This document shows positions 1-8,500 of a stretch of DNA of 64,000 nt, piece by piece. The position numbers and the translations under genes were made by a program. Positions within the stretch are counted from its first letter, which is position 1. Each line of letters starts with the position of its first letter. The DNA is from JAGVSR01 sp964589785 (lineage in GTDB: Bacteria > Pseudomonadota > Alphaproteobacteria > Rhizobiales > Hyphomicrobiaceae). The notes under the pieces were generated by a model, which was not told the DNA's origin, did no database searches, and saw only the letters and a program-made list of their open reading frames with translations. The stretch is from the NCBI GenBank assembly GCA_964589785.1, contig CAZPUQ010000003.1:186001-250000 (forward strand), written 5' to 3'.

Positions 1-189
1 GGCCTTGAACGGAGGGGCGTCCGGCACCGGCGAGTTGATGTCCTCGTAGAGGATGGCGTGGCAGCCCGAGCAGGTCGCCTGGACATATTCCAGGCCCCGC
101 CGGGCATCGCCGATGTGATCCTGGGCTGCCGAAGCGGACGCGATGGAACCGGCGAGGGCCATCGCGGCAAGCAGGAGGCGTGTTGGCAT
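1..189 (-). CDS. c-type cytochrome, N-terminal part (runs off the window)
   Basis: The minus strand from an ATG at 189 gives 63 codons with no stop before the window edge. Residues 1-22 look like a Sec signal peptide with a hydrophobic core and an Ala-X-Ala type end. A CSGCH haem-attachment motif follows at residues 40-44. This indicates an exported periplasmic c-type cytochrome with covalent haem. The start is supported by a GGGAGA ribosome site just upstream. Only the first part is present, so the subfamily and axial methionine cannot be judged. The gene reads away from the PBP gene and shares the intergenic region with it. Confidence 0.75.
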   Translation of the reverse strand, partial: MPTRLLLAAMALAGSIASASAAQDHIGDARRGLEYVQATCSGCHAILYEDINSPVPDAPPFKA

Positions 190-433
190 GCGTCTCTCCC
201 ATGGATGCGGTTAGAGATGAGCGGGCTCGTTTCGCCGAACGCCTCACGGTGTCGCTGGAGGCGCCGGCCCGATCGGCGTCGGCGTCCGTCCGATCGTCGG
301 CCTCGTCCCATCGGAAGATCCGCCCTGACTATCGAGGCTCGGCGTCCCGCCGCCTTTGCGCAGGATCAAGTTCCGGCCGGCCGTCCAAGCCCGAGCTGCT
401 CGGACGACCGCGGCACACCGTCGACGCCTGCCC

Positions 434-467
434 TCACGTCATGGCCGGGTTGAACCCGGCCATCCAG
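434..467. repeat. palindromic intergenic repeat, left-half copy
   Basis: This is a left-end copy of a dispersed element. ACGTCATGGCCG is followed by a GGGTT/AACCC palindrome and CCATCCAG. The same left end occurs at 37727, 37914 and 48868, and a degenerate one at about 32319. The bases after this copy (a TTGCTTGCTCCTTAC-like tail) also follow the copy at 37914. It therefore belongs to a left-half-only subtype. Confidence 0.7.
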
Positions 468-534
468 CGGTTGCTTGCTCCTTACGAGAGGGCCTGGCCG
501 GGTCACGACCGGCCACGACGGGGCGAGGCTGTGG

Positions 535-550
535 TTAACCGCGCCTTAAC
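535..550 (+). promoter_or_regulatory. CtrA-type binding site upstream of the class A PBP gene
   Basis: TTAA, seven bases, then TTAAC: a perfect match to the full CtrA consensus TTAA-N7-TTAAC known from Caulobacter and other alphaproteobacteria. It lies 76 bases before the preferred PBP start at 626. A CtrA box usually overlaps the -35 region, so this position would place transcription start around 580-590. Binding itself is inferred. Confidence 0.55.
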
Positions 551-625
551 GGCGAGCGGCTAGGGTCGATCCGCGGGATGCCGGCTGACGGCGCCACACG
601 TCGCATGTTCGAGTTGGGTTGTGGC

Positions 626-2917
626 ATGAGCGGGTCGAAGCGGGGGCGGACCAGGCGCAAGGCATCGCGCGGCGCGGCGAAGGCGCGGCGGCGCATCGGG
701 ACCTCGCTCAAACGCCTCTTCCCCCGATTCAAACGATGGAGGTCCAGCCGGCTGGCGCGCGCGATGCGCCGCCTGAGCCCGCGCGTGCGCTTCCTCGTCG
801 TGTTGCCGGTCGTGGCCGTGTCGCTGGCCTCCCTCGCCCTGGCGGGGCTCCTCGTCGGCTATACGATCACCATCCCTGATCCGCACGCGCTGCGCACGAA
901 CGCCTCCGGACAGGCGATCCGCGTGCTGGCGCGCGACGGCACGGTGCTCGCCGAGCGCGGCGCCGCGCACGACTACATTCCGCTCGACATGCTGCCGAAG
1001 CGCGTCGTGGACGCCGTCATCGCCACGGAGGACCGGCGTTTCTGGCGCCACTGGGGCGTCGATCCGGTGGGCTTCCTGCGGGCGATGCTCGTCAACGTGC
1101 GGGCGGGCCGTTTCGTGCAGGGCGGCTCCACTCTGACGCAGCAGCTCGCCAAGAACCTCTTCCTGTCGCCGGAGCGGACACTCGGCCGCAAGGTCGAGGA
1201 GGTCGTGCTCGCCTTCTGGCTCGAGCTCCGGTTGAGCAAGGCGGAGATTCTCGAGCTCTACCTCAACCGGGTCTATTTCGGCGGCGGTGCCTACGGCATC
1301 GAAGCGGCGGCGCAGCGCTATTTCGACAAGTCCGCCCGGGCGCTGACGCTCCCGGAGGCCGCCGTGATCGCGGGCCTGCTCAAGGCACCGTCCCGCTATG
1401 CGCCGACCTCCAACCCGCGGCTCGCGATCGCGCGCGGGCACAGCGTGCTCGCCAAGATGCACGACGCCGGATTGATCACGGCCGCCGAGGCGCAGGCGGC
1501 GCGCGCGAAGCGACTGGCCTTCGCGAACCGGCGCGGCGACAGCGACAGGACTGCCAACGACTACGCCATCGATTATGTGCTCGAACGCATGCCCCAGGCG
1601 CTCGGCGGTGAACACAGCGAAATCATCGTCGACACGACGATCGACCGCGATCTCGAACGCCATGCCTCGGCCGTCGTCGCCGAGGCGATCGAGGCACAGG
1701 GCTCATCGCTCGGCGCCGGCCAGGCCGCCGTCGTCGTGCTCGACACGTCCGGCGGCATCCGCGCCATGGTCGGCGGGCGCTCCTATGCGGAGAGCCAGTT
1801 CAACCGCTCCGTGAAGGCGATGCGGCAGCCGGGCTCGGCCTTCAAGCCCTTCGTCTATCTGGCGGCGCTGGAAAAAGGCTACACGCCCGACAGCATCGCC
1901 TACGATCTGCCCTTCAATCTCGAAGGCTGGTCGCCGAAGAACGACAACGGCCGTTTCGGCGGAGCGGTGTCGTTGCGCCAGGCGCTCGCCCAGTCGATCA
2001 ACACGGTCGCCGTGCGCCTCATGATGGACGTGGGTCCCGATAAGGTCGTGGCGCTGGCGCGGCGGCTCGGCATCGAGGCGCCGCTGCGCGCCGAGCCCTC
2101 GCTGGCGCTCGGCACATCCGAGGTCTCGCTCCTCGACCTGACGGGAGCCTACGGCGCGTTCGCCTCCGGCGGTACGCCGGTGGAGCCGCATATCATCCGC
2201 CGCATCCGGTCGAGCTCCGGCCGCGTGCTCTACGCCCGGCCGGCACCGGCGTCCGATCCCGTCGCGGGGGCGGCGTCGGTCGCGGCCCTCAACGGCATGC
2301 TGCAGACCGTGGTGGACAGCGGCACCGGCCGGCGCGCCGGGCTCGCCGATCATCCGACCGCGGGCAAGACGGGGACGAGCCAGGATTTCCGCGATGCCTG
2401 GTTCGTCGGCTATACGGCCCACTTCGTGGCCGGAGTGTGGACGGGGAACGACAGCGGCGAGCCCATGCACCGCGTCACCGGCGGCCAGCTTCCCGCACAG
2501 ATCTGGAACCGCGTGATGGAGGTCGCGCATCGCGGCAAGGAACCCCTTGCTCTCGCGGGGACGGATGGGCGCCAGCCGCCGGCCGACGAGGTGGCCAACG
2601 GCCGCGATCGCGGCCCGCCGCCGGAGCTCCTGCCCTGGCAAATGCCGACGCGGGTGCCGCGTGCGGCACGGCCCGACAAGCCGCCTGCGCCGCAGCGTCG
2701 GGCCGGGTCTGTGACCTATCCGAAGGAGCCGATCGGCGACGATTTCATCGCACGGGCCTTGGCCGGACTTCCCGACGACCGTTCGCAAGGGGCTCGCGAC
2801 GCCGCTGCCGCCGCGGACCGGTCCGGGCCCAATCCCGACCTCGGCCTCGCGCGCCGGCCGGCCCCGTTTGCGGGCTTGATGTCGCTTGGTGCCGGGCTCG
2901 GTGGGGCGGACCGGTAG
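626..2917 (+). CDS. class A penicillin-binding protein (PBP1A-type transglycosylase/transpeptidase)
   Basis: A bifunctional peptidoglycan synthase of the inner membrane, acting in the periplasm. A very basic cytoplasmic head is followed by one membrane segment (about residues 55-81). The glycosyltransferase (GT51) domain has its catalytic Glu at 135 in EDRRFWRHWG, the GGSTLTQQLAKN motif and the RKxEE/LYLNxxYFG motifs. The transpeptidase domain has SAFK with Ser404, SIN at 457-459 and KTGT at 581-584. The last about 100 residues are proline/arginine-rich and look unstructured. In-frame ATGs also occur at 578 and 605. I prefer 626 because the CtrA box at 535-550 would put the transcript start near or after 578, but no start has a good ribosome site. 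Confidence 0.93.
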   Translation: MSGSKRGRTRRKASRGAAKARRRIGTSLKRLFPRFKRWRSSRLARAMRRLSPRVRFLVVLPVVAVSLASLALAGLLVGYTITIPDPHALRTNASGQAIRVLARDGTVLAERGAAHDYIPLDMLPKRVVDAVIATEDRRFWRHWGVDPVGFLRAMLVNVRAGRFVQGGSTLTQQLAKNLFLSPERTLGRKVEEVVLAFWLELRLSKAEILELYLNRVYFGGGAYGIEAAAQRYFDKSARALTLPEAAVIAGLLKAPSRYAPTSNPRLAIARGHSVLAKMHDAGLITAAEAQAARAKRLAFANRRGDSDRTANDYAIDYVLERMPQALGGEHSEIIVDTTIDRDLERHASAVVAEAIEAQGSSLGAGQAAVVVLDTSGGIRAMVGGRSYAESQFNRSVKAMRQPGSAFKPFVYLAALEKGYTPDSIAYDLPFNLEGWSPKNDNGRFGGAVSLRQALAQSINTVAVRLMMDVGPDKVVALARRLGIEAPLRAEPSLALGTSEVSLLDLTGAYGAFASGGTPVEPHIIRRIRSSSGRVLYARPAPASDPVAGAASVAALNGMLQTVVDSGTGRRAGLADHPTAGKTGTSQDFRDAWFVGYTAHFVAGVWTGNDSGEPMHRVTGGQLPAQIWNRVMEVAHRGKEPLALAGTDGRQPPADEVANGRDRGPPPELLPWQMPTRVPRAARPDKPPAPQRRAGSVTYPKEPIGDDFIARALAGLPDDRSQGARDAAAAADRSGPNPDLGLARRPAPFAGLMSLGAGLGGADR

Positions 2918-2947
2918 GCGGCGCGCCGATCACGGCCGGGCCTGCGC

Positions 2948-3706
2948 TCAGTGGTCGTGGTCCGTCTCCACGCCGTAGCGATGCAGGTCCATGCCGTAGT
3001 AGCGCAGCCAGCGCTTGGCTTCCTCCATCTCCGGGCAGGTCTGGCGCACGAGCGTCCAGAAGCGCGGGCCGTGGTTCATCTCGCGCAGGTGCGCGACCTC
3101 GTGCGCCGCGACGTAGTCGAGGATCTCCGGCGGGGCCAGCACGAGGCGCCAGGAGAACGACAGCGCGCCCGTGGTGGAGCAGGAGCCCCAGCGGCTCGCC
3201 TGGTCGCGGACCGTCAGCCGGCCCGGCCTGACGCCGAGGCGCTGTGCGTGCCAGTCGACGCGAGTCTCCAGGTCGCGGCGGGCTTCCCGCGCCAGCCATT
3301 GCTGCAGGAGGCGGACGGCAACGGCCCGATCGCCCGGAGCATGCAGCTCGGGGAACGGCTCAGCCTCGATGCGCCGGACGACGCGGCGGCGCGGCATCTC
3401 GCCGGGCAGAACGATGCGATGGGCGGCCCCGCGCAGGGGAACGAAAATGCCGTGCCGGAACGGAACCGGTGGCGGAAGGCTGTCGAGGCGCGCGCGCACC
3501 CACTCGATGTTGCGATGCAGGAAGGAGCCCGCCTCCTCGAGCCCGCACTGGACCGGCAGCGTCACGATCACCGCGCGACGCGTGCGGCTGACGCGCAAGG
3601 TCAGCCGGCGGGCCGCCGGATGACGGCGGACTTCAACGGGTGCGCCGAGCCTGTCGATCTCTCTCTCCGGGAGCGTGCTCAACAGGGGCGCCTTTGTCTT
3701 CCGCAT
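2948..3706 (-). CDS. YgjP-type (DUF45) metal-dependent hydrolase
   Basis: A 252-residue protein of the YgjP/SprT-like zinc metallopeptidase family. The zinc site is HEVAH at 202-206, followed by a downstream His in the MNHGPRFW stretch. The family hallmark SRWGSCS lies at 171-177. The substrate is unknown for most members. The start at 3706 is chosen because GAGGG lies five bases upstream. The frame stays open a further 120 bases upstream but without protein-like sequence. It is convergent with the PBP gene, 30 bases away. No signal peptide is seen, so it should be cytoplasmic. Confidence 0.85.
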   Translation of the reverse strand: MRKTKAPLLSTLPEREIDRLGAPVEVRRHPAARRLTLRVSRTRRAVIVTLPVQCGLEEAGSFLHRNIEWVRARLDSLPPPVPFRHGIFVPLRGAAHRIVLPGEMPRRRVVRRIEAEPFPELHAPGDRAVAVRLLQQWLAREARRDLETRVDWHAQRLGVRPGRLTVRDQASRWGSCSTTGALSFSWRLVLAPPEILDYVAAHEVAHLREMNHGPRFWTLVRQTCPEMEEAKRWLRYYGMDLHRYGVETDHDH

Positions 3707-4051
3707 GAATGCCCTCGAGTGGAACGGAACTCTCCGCACGAACCTGTGCATGATACAAGGCGCGGACACGCGTTCCGCCTTGATCCCGATCACGCGGCGA
3801 CGACGACATCCGACCGCGTCCGTCAATGGCGACTGAGCACGACGCCGGAGTTGGCCGAAGCGGTGCGTCGCAAGTGTACAGCGTCACCTAGCAAGTTCCG
3901 CGGTGCATCCACCAGTGCAATCTTTCTCCAGTGCATGGGTGCGGCGTCAGTGTGGCATCGCGGTGCCATGTGCGAAAGGCCGCAGGTTGCAGCGCAGCGT
4001 CGACGGTGCAGCGCAGGCGCATTGGTTCGCAACGGACACGCGAAAGAATTT
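3707..4051. other. intergenic region without a recognisable gene
   Basis: About 345 bases lie between the start of the YgjP-type gene and the end of senC. I see no RNA gene, strong hairpin or credible coding frame. Base composition is somewhat lower in GC toward 3880-4040, and the promoter for the YgjP-type gene presumably lies here. Confidence 0.4.
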
Positions 4052-4645
4052 TCAGAGGTTGGCGGCAATCGCCTCGGCGAGCTTCTCGCTGTCGATGTTG
4101 TGCGGGAAGTGCGTCACGTACTGCCCGTTGGCATCCATGAGGTAGAAGAAGGAGCTGTGATCGACGTTGTACCGCGTCGGATCGGAGTCATAGGGAACCT
4201 TACGGGCATAGACCCGGTAGGCCTTGATCGCGGCTTGCACCTCCTCCGGCGCTCCGGTCAGGGCCTGGAGGCGCGGGTGAAAGCTCTTGATGTAGGCGGC
4301 GAGTGCCGCGGGTGTGTCGCGCTCGGGATCGACCGTGATGAAGAGCGGTGTCAGGCGGTCCGCCTTGTCGCCGAGCTTGTCCAGTGCCACGGTCAGCGTC
4401 TGCAGGCCCGACGGACAGACGTCCGGGCAATTCGTGAACCCGAAGAACACGAGCATCGGCTTGCCGGCGAAATCCTTCTCCGTCCGGCGCGTGCCTGTCG
4501 CATCGGTGAGCGTGAAGGGGCCGCCGATGGCGACGCGGCCCGTGCTCGCGGTGTGCGGTTCCGTGTTCGTGCTCAGCGTCACATAGGCGGCGGCCGCGCC
4601 AACGAGGAGACCGAGGACGAGCGCCGCGGCAAGTTTCGACGACAT
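4052..4645 (-). CDS. senC: SCO1/SenC family copper-binding assembly protein
   Basis: A 197-residue membrane-anchored periplasmic protein that delivers copper to or reduces the CuA site of cytochrome oxidase. It has an N-terminal hydrophobic anchor (about 5-25), then a thioredoxin-like domain with the copper ligands Cys73 and Cys77 in CPDVC and His163 in the YNVDHSSFF stretch. All three family ligands are present. The start at 4645 gives a proper anchor, and GGAG lies about 11 bases upstream. The gene is divergent from regB-regA, matching the classical link between senC and the RegBA redox-control genes of purple alphaproteobacteria. Confidence 0.9.
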   Translation of the reverse strand: MSSKLAAALVLGLLVGAAAAYVTLSTNTEPHTASTGRVAIGGPFTLTDATGTRRTEKDFAGKPMLVFFGFTNCPDVCPSGLQTLTVALDKLGDKADRLTPLFITVDPERDTPAALAAYIKSFHPRLQALTGAPEEVQAAIKAYRVYARKVPYDSDPTRYNVDHSSFFYLMDANGQYVTHFPHNIDSEKLAEAIAANL

Positions 4646-4765
4646 CGGGTGTTTGAACTCCGCTTGCGGTTGGTGGCGGCTGCCCTGCGGCCGGACCGTC
4701 GGGCAGCGGACGATCGCACGCCGGGTCTTGACCGGCTCTCGCCCTGATGCCGAGATAGCGAGCTG

Positions 4766-4790
4766 CGCGCCGGCTTGCAACGCCGGCGCG
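4766..4790. promoter_or_regulatory. perfect inverted repeat in the senC/regB divergent promoter region
   Basis: CGCGCCGGC and its exact reverse complement GCCGGCGCG flank a seven-base spacer (ttgcaac). The repeat lies 121 bases before senC and 69 bases before regB. Position and symmetry suit an operator serving both genes, possibly for RegA autoregulation. That role is inferred, and the sequence is not a clear match to the published RegA consensus. Confidence 0.4.
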
Positions 4791-4858
4791 ACTGTGGTTC
4801 TCAACTTAGAGATTTCAATGGCATGACGCTCTTCGCGCGCGGAAGGACAGGCTGAGCC

Positions 4859-6274
4859 GTGGCGGCGGACCTATCAGTCTTGAGCCGGTTTTGGCAATCG
4901 GGCGACGAGGACAGTCAATTGCGCCTGCAGACCATCGTGCGGCTGCGCTGGCTCGGCGTGCTGGGCCAGCTCGTCGCCATCGGAATCGTGGCCCTCGTGC
5001 TCGAGTTCCGGATGCCGATCGGGTGGTGCCTGTTCCTGATCGCCTGCTCGGCGTGGCTCAATGTCTTTCTTGCCGTGCGCTTTCCCGCGCGTCACCGCCT
5101 GTCGGCGCGGTTCGCCACGCTTCTCCTGGCCTACGACATCGTCCAGCTCGCAGGCCTGCTCTACCTCACGGGCGGCGTGCTGAACCCCTTCACGATGCTC
5201 ATCATCGCGCCGGTGACAGTCTCGGCCGCGACCCTGCCGCCGCGCCACATCGTGGCCCTCAGTCTGCTGGCGACGCTCGCCACCGTCGGGCTGGCGGTCG
5301 CCTACCGCCCGCTGCCCTGGTACCCGGGCGAAACCCTTGAACGCCCGCTGCTCTACGATATCGGCGTCGTCGCGGCCGTGGTCGCGACGATGCTCTTCAT
5401 CACGCTCTATGCGCGGCGGCTCACGCGCGAAGGCAAGCTGATGTCGGCGGCCTTGACCGCGACCGAGCTGGTGCTGGCGCGCGAGCAGAAGCTGCACGCC
5501 CTCGACGGGCTCGCGGCGGCCGCGGCCCACGAGCTCGGCACGCCCTTGTCGACGATCGTGCTCGTCACCAAGGAGATGCAGTCGAGCCTGCCGCGCGGTA
5601 GTCCGCTCGCCGAGGACGTGGAGCTTCTGCGCCAGCAGGCGCTGCGATGCCGCGAGATCCTCCAGAAGTTGACCCGGCACCCGAGCGAGCAGGATCCGCT
5701 GCACGGCACCATGTCGCTGCAGGAGATGCTGGAGGCGGCGGCCGCCCCCTATATGCACGAGGGCAAGCCCATCCACATTTTTGTCCATCCGGCCGCCGGC
5801 ACCGCCGGCTCGCTTCGCGACCAGCCGCTGGCGACGCGGCGGCCGGGTGTGCTCTACGGGCTCGGCAACCTGCTCGAGAACGCGGCCGACTTCGCGCAGG
5901 GGCGTGTCGACCTGACGGGCGAGTGGGATGCCGCGACGGTGACGGTCACCATCATCGACGACGGCCCGGGCTTCGCGCCCGAGATCATCGATACGCTGGG
6001 CGAGCCCTATGTCACCTCGCGCCCGGCGGGCTCGCGCAAGTCGGCGAGCAAGGCCGGCGGCCTCGGGCTCGGCTTCTTCATCGCCAAGACGCTGCTGGAG
6101 CGCTCCGGAGCGCGCGTGGCGCTCGAGAACCGGCCGCCGCCGCAGACCGGCGCCATCGTGCGGCTCGCATGGCCGCGGGCGGCATTCGAGGCCGGCACGG
6201 CGCGCGACGAGCCCGGCGCGGCTGTCCCCTTGCCCCAGGTCCGGCCGGTTTCGGTCGAGGCCTACGACCGTTAG
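4859..6274 (+). CDS. regB: RegB/PrrB/ActS-type redox sensor histidine kinase
   Basis: A 471-residue membrane sensor kinase controlling respiration and energy metabolism in response to redox state. Several hydrophobic segments fill residues 28-185. The quinone-sensing heptad GGVLNPF lies at 105-111, a hallmark of RegB. The H-box has the phospho-acceptor His224 in HELGTPL. Cys264 in LRCREIL corresponds to the redox-active cysteine of RegB. N, G1 and G2 boxes follow (NLLENAADF, DDGPGF, GLGLGFFIAKTLL). The start is GTG. The gene is directly upstream of regA and divergent from senC. Confidence 0.93.
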   Translation: MAADLSVLSRFWQSGDEDSQLRLQTIVRLRWLGVLGQLVAIGIVALVLEFRMPIGWCLFLIACSAWLNVFLAVRFPARHRLSARFATLLLAYDIVQLAGLLYLTGGVLNPFTMLIIAPVTVSAATLPPRHIVALSLLATLATVGLAVAYRPLPWYPGETLERPLLYDIGVVAAVVATMLFITLYARRLTREGKLMSAALTATELVLAREQKLHALDGLAAAAAHELGTPLSTIVLVTKEMQSSLPRGSPLAEDVELLRQQALRCREILQKLTRHPSEQDPLHGTMSLQEMLEAAAAPYMHEGKPIHIFVHPAAGTAGSLRDQPLATRRPGVLYGLGNLLENAADFAQGRVDLTGEWDAATVTVTIIDDGPGFAPEIIDTLGEPYVTSRPAGSRKSASKAGGLGLGFFIAKTLLERSGARVALENRPPPQTGAIVRLAWPRAAFEAGTARDEPGAAVPLPQVRPVSVEAYDR

Positions 6275-6367
6275 CCCGTTTACCAAGCTGTCCGGGTGCG
6301 TTTTCCGCGCGTTAGCCCTTGGCGAGTCGGGGTCAAGGCGATAGTTTTCCTCACGTGGAGGACGCCC

Positions 6368-6931
6368 GTGACTGAAGATCTGTCATTCAAACCCGACGAA
6401 CTGCCCGAAGACCGCTCGCTCATCATCGTCGACGACGACCGGGCTTTCCTGCAACGCATGGCCCGCGCCATGGAACAGCGCGGCTTCCTGGTCCGCAGCG
6501 CTTTCACGGTTTCGGAGGGCATCGACCTCATCCGGCAGAGCCCGCCCGCATTTGCGGTCATCGATCTGCGTCTGGAGGACGGCAACGGCCTCGACGTCAT
6601 CGCGGAATTGACCCGGGTGCGCCCCAATGCCCGCATCATCGTGTTGACGGGCTACGGAAACATCGCCACCGCCGTGACCGCCGTGAAGCTCGGCGCGGTG
6701 GACTACCTCGCCAAGCCGGCCGACGCCGACGACGTGACCGATGCGCTGCTGGCGCCGCCGAATTCCAAGGCGCCCCCGCCGGAGAACCCCATGTCGGCCG
6801 ACCGGGTGCGGTGGGAGCACATCCAGCGCGTCTACGAGCTGTGCAACCGCAACGTCTCGGAGACGGCGCGCCGGCTCAACATGCATCGCCGCACGCTGCA
6901 GCGCATCCTCGCCAAGCGCGCGCCGAAGTAG
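6368..6931 (+). CDS. regA: RegA/PrrA/ActR-type response regulator
   Basis: A 187-residue partner of the RegB kinase. The receiver domain (about 20-135) has a DDD acidic pocket and phospho-acceptor Asp66 in VIDLRLEDG, a Thr in VLTGYG, and Lys in AKPAD. The C-terminus (about 140-187) is a Fis-type helix-turn-helix ending in ETARRLNMHRRTLQRIL, typical of this family. GTG at 6368 is the start because GGAGG lies six bases upstream; earlier starts in the frame have none. It follows regB by 93 bases and is probably cotranscribed. Confidence 0.93.
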   Translation: MTEDLSFKPDELPEDRSLIIVDDDRAFLQRMARAMEQRGFLVRSAFTVSEGIDLIRQSPPAFAVIDLRLEDGNGLDVIAELTRVRPNARIIVLTGYGNIATAVTAVKLGAVDYLAKPADADDVTDALLAPPNSKAPPPENPMSADRVRWEHIQRVYELCNRNVSETARRLNMHRRTLQRILAKRAPK

Positions 6932-6949
6932 GCGGCGGACGCATTCGGT

Positions 6950-7474
6950 TCAGACCTCTTTGGCCTCCGACCGGTCCTTGATGCCCGCGTCCGCGACGAT
7001 GGCGAGCCGCAGCGCGGCGGTGCGCGCGAACCGCAGCGTCAGGGCCTTGCGCCGCGCCGCCGGCAGGGGTGGCGCCGTGCACGCGGGTCGCACGATCTCG
7101 CCGCCGTAGCGGTCCGCCAGGATGAGGCCGCAGTGTCCGGGCAGGATCTCGCGCGGAAATTCCGGCTTCACGGCGAAGAAGAACCGGTCGCAATAGTCCG
7201 CGTACTCGGGCCATTTCTGGTCGGTGCGGAAATCGGCGAGGCTCGACTTGATCTCGACGATCGTGATGCGCCCGTCCCGGTCGAGTGCCGCGATATCCGC
7301 CCGCCGGCCGTTGGGTAGCGTGAATTCCGCGATCGGCATCAGGCCGTTGTCGATCAGGAGTCGCGAGGCCCCGCGCAGGATGTCGAGCGCGACGGGGTCC
7401 GCGATGATCCTGTCGGCGCCGGTCGCCGGGGCGGGATCGTCGGGGGCAGGGACAGGCGGCTTCGGCATCGTCAT
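6950..7474 (-). CDS. mmcB: MmcB family DNA repair protein
   Basis: A 174-residue protein of the alphaproteobacterial MmcB family, linked in Caulobacter to mitomycin C resistance. It has the layout of a PD-(D/E)xK nuclease-like fold: EFTLPNGRRADIAAL, then TIVEIKSSLADF with the E-x-K pair, then a DYCDRFFFAV strand. The start at 7474 follows a GAGAAAGG-type ribosome site, and a second Met lies two codons on. It is divergent from mutM, another DNA-repair gene. Nuclease activity is not proven for the family. Confidence 0.85.
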   Translation of the reverse strand: MTMPKPPVPAPDDPAPATGADRIIADPVALDILRGASRLLIDNGLMPIAEFTLPNGRRADIAALDRDGRITIVEIKSSLADFRTDQKWPEYADYCDRFFFAVKPEFPREILPGHCGLILADRYGGEIVRPACTAPPLPAARRKALTLRFARTAALRLAIVADAGIKDRSEAKEV

Positions 7475-7590
7475 GCCGCCTTTCTCGCCGCTGCGCCGGG
7501 CGATGTCCACACCGGCACGTTGACGACCTCGGGTGCTGCGCGCCATAGCGACGGATCGGCTGGACGCGCGGCCGCCCAAAAGGAAAGCAG

Positions 7591-8496
7591 ATGCCGGAAT
7601 TGCCGGAAGTCGAGACGGTTCGCGCCAGCCTGGAACGGGCGCTCGTAGGGGAGCGCCTTGCCCGGGTGGAGGTCCGCCGCGCGGACCTGCGCTTTCCCTT
7701 CCCGGACCGCTTTGCCGACCGTCTCGCCGGCCGCCGGATCACGGCCGTCACGCGGCGGGCGAAGTACCTGTGGCTGCATCTCGACGGCGGCGAGATCCTC
7801 GTCGTCCACCTCGGCATGACCGGGCGCTTCGTTCTCGCCCGCGCCGCACCCGGTGGGAGTGGTCGCGGCCGCCGCGGCAAGGTCCTCGGCACCTACGAGC
7901 ACGACAGCGGGCATCTGCCCCAACACGACCATGTGCTCTTCAAGACGGCGGGCGGGATAAGCGTCACCTACAACGATCCCCGCCGCTTCGGCTACATGCT
8001 GCTGCTCGATGCGGCCACCATCGAGAGCCACGCGCTATTTCGCGCCTTGGGCGCCGAGCCGCTCGGCAACGCGCTCGATGCGGAGATGCTCGCGGCGCGC
8101 GCCTGTGGCCGCCGGACCGATCTCAAGGCCTTTCTCATGGATCAGCGCAACATCGCAGGTCTCGGCAACATCTACGTGTGCGAGGCGCTGTTCCGCGCCG
8201 GCCTCTCGCCGCGGCGCTGCGCGGCGACGCTGGCGGGACGCGGCGGTCACGCAAACGACCGCGCCGTGCGGCTCGTCCCCGCGATCCGGCAGGTCTTGAC
8301 GGAGGCCGTGGCCGCCGGCGGATCGACGCTGCGCGACTATCGCCGGCCGGACGGCTCGGCCGGCGCCTTCCAGACGCGACATGACGTCTATGATCGCGCG
8401 GGCGAGCCGTGCCGTCGTCCGGGCTGTGACGGCACCGTGAAGCGCATCACGCAGGCTGGACGATCGACATTCTATTGTCCCGTCTGCCAGAAATAG
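7591..8496 (+). CDS. mutM: formamidopyrimidine-DNA glycosylase (Fpg/MutM)
   Basis: A 301-residue bifunctional base-excision repair enzyme that removes 8-oxoguanine and formamidopyrimidines and cleaves the abasic strand. The N-terminus PELPEVETV carries the catalytic Pro2 and Glu3. A conserved Lys lies in RRAKYLWL, and an HLGMTGRF segment follows. Helix-two-turn-helix residues sit around LGNIYVCEALFRAG. The C-terminal zinc finger has four cysteines (CRRPGC and CPVC near 275-299). A DNA-binding insertion of glycine and arginine residues lies near residues 87-98. It converges with the next membrane-protein gene, four bases away. Confidence 0.96.
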   Translation: MPELPEVETVRASLERALVGERLARVEVRRADLRFPFPDRFADRLAGRRITAVTRRAKYLWLHLDGGEILVVHLGMTGRFVLARAAPGGSGRGRRGKVLGTYEHDSGHLPQHDHVLFKTAGGISVTYNDPRRFGYMLLLDAATIESHALFRALGAEPLGNALDAEMLAARACGRRTDLKAFLMDQRNIAGLGNIYVCEALFRAGLSPRRCAATLAGRGGHANDRAVRLVPAIRQVLTEAVAAGGSTLRDYRRPDGSAGAFQTRHDVYDRAGEPCRRPGCDGTVKRITQAGRSTFYCPVCQK

Positions 8497-8500
8497 GCAC

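Larger units (their letters stand above)
190..577. other. intergenic region between a cytochrome c gene and a PBP gene
   Basis: About 390-430 bases lie between the divergent cytochrome and PBP genes. I see no convincing gene. The small open frames here are in mutually incompatible frames and lack protein-like composition. The region holds a palindromic repeat at 434-467, a second GC-rich inverted repeat near 507-525, and a CtrA-type box at 535-550. Confidence 0.6.

Noticed and set aside
2951..4747. 598-codon plus-strand frame across the YgjP-type and senC genes
   Set aside because: It is antisense to two well-supported genes and crosses their intergenic gap.
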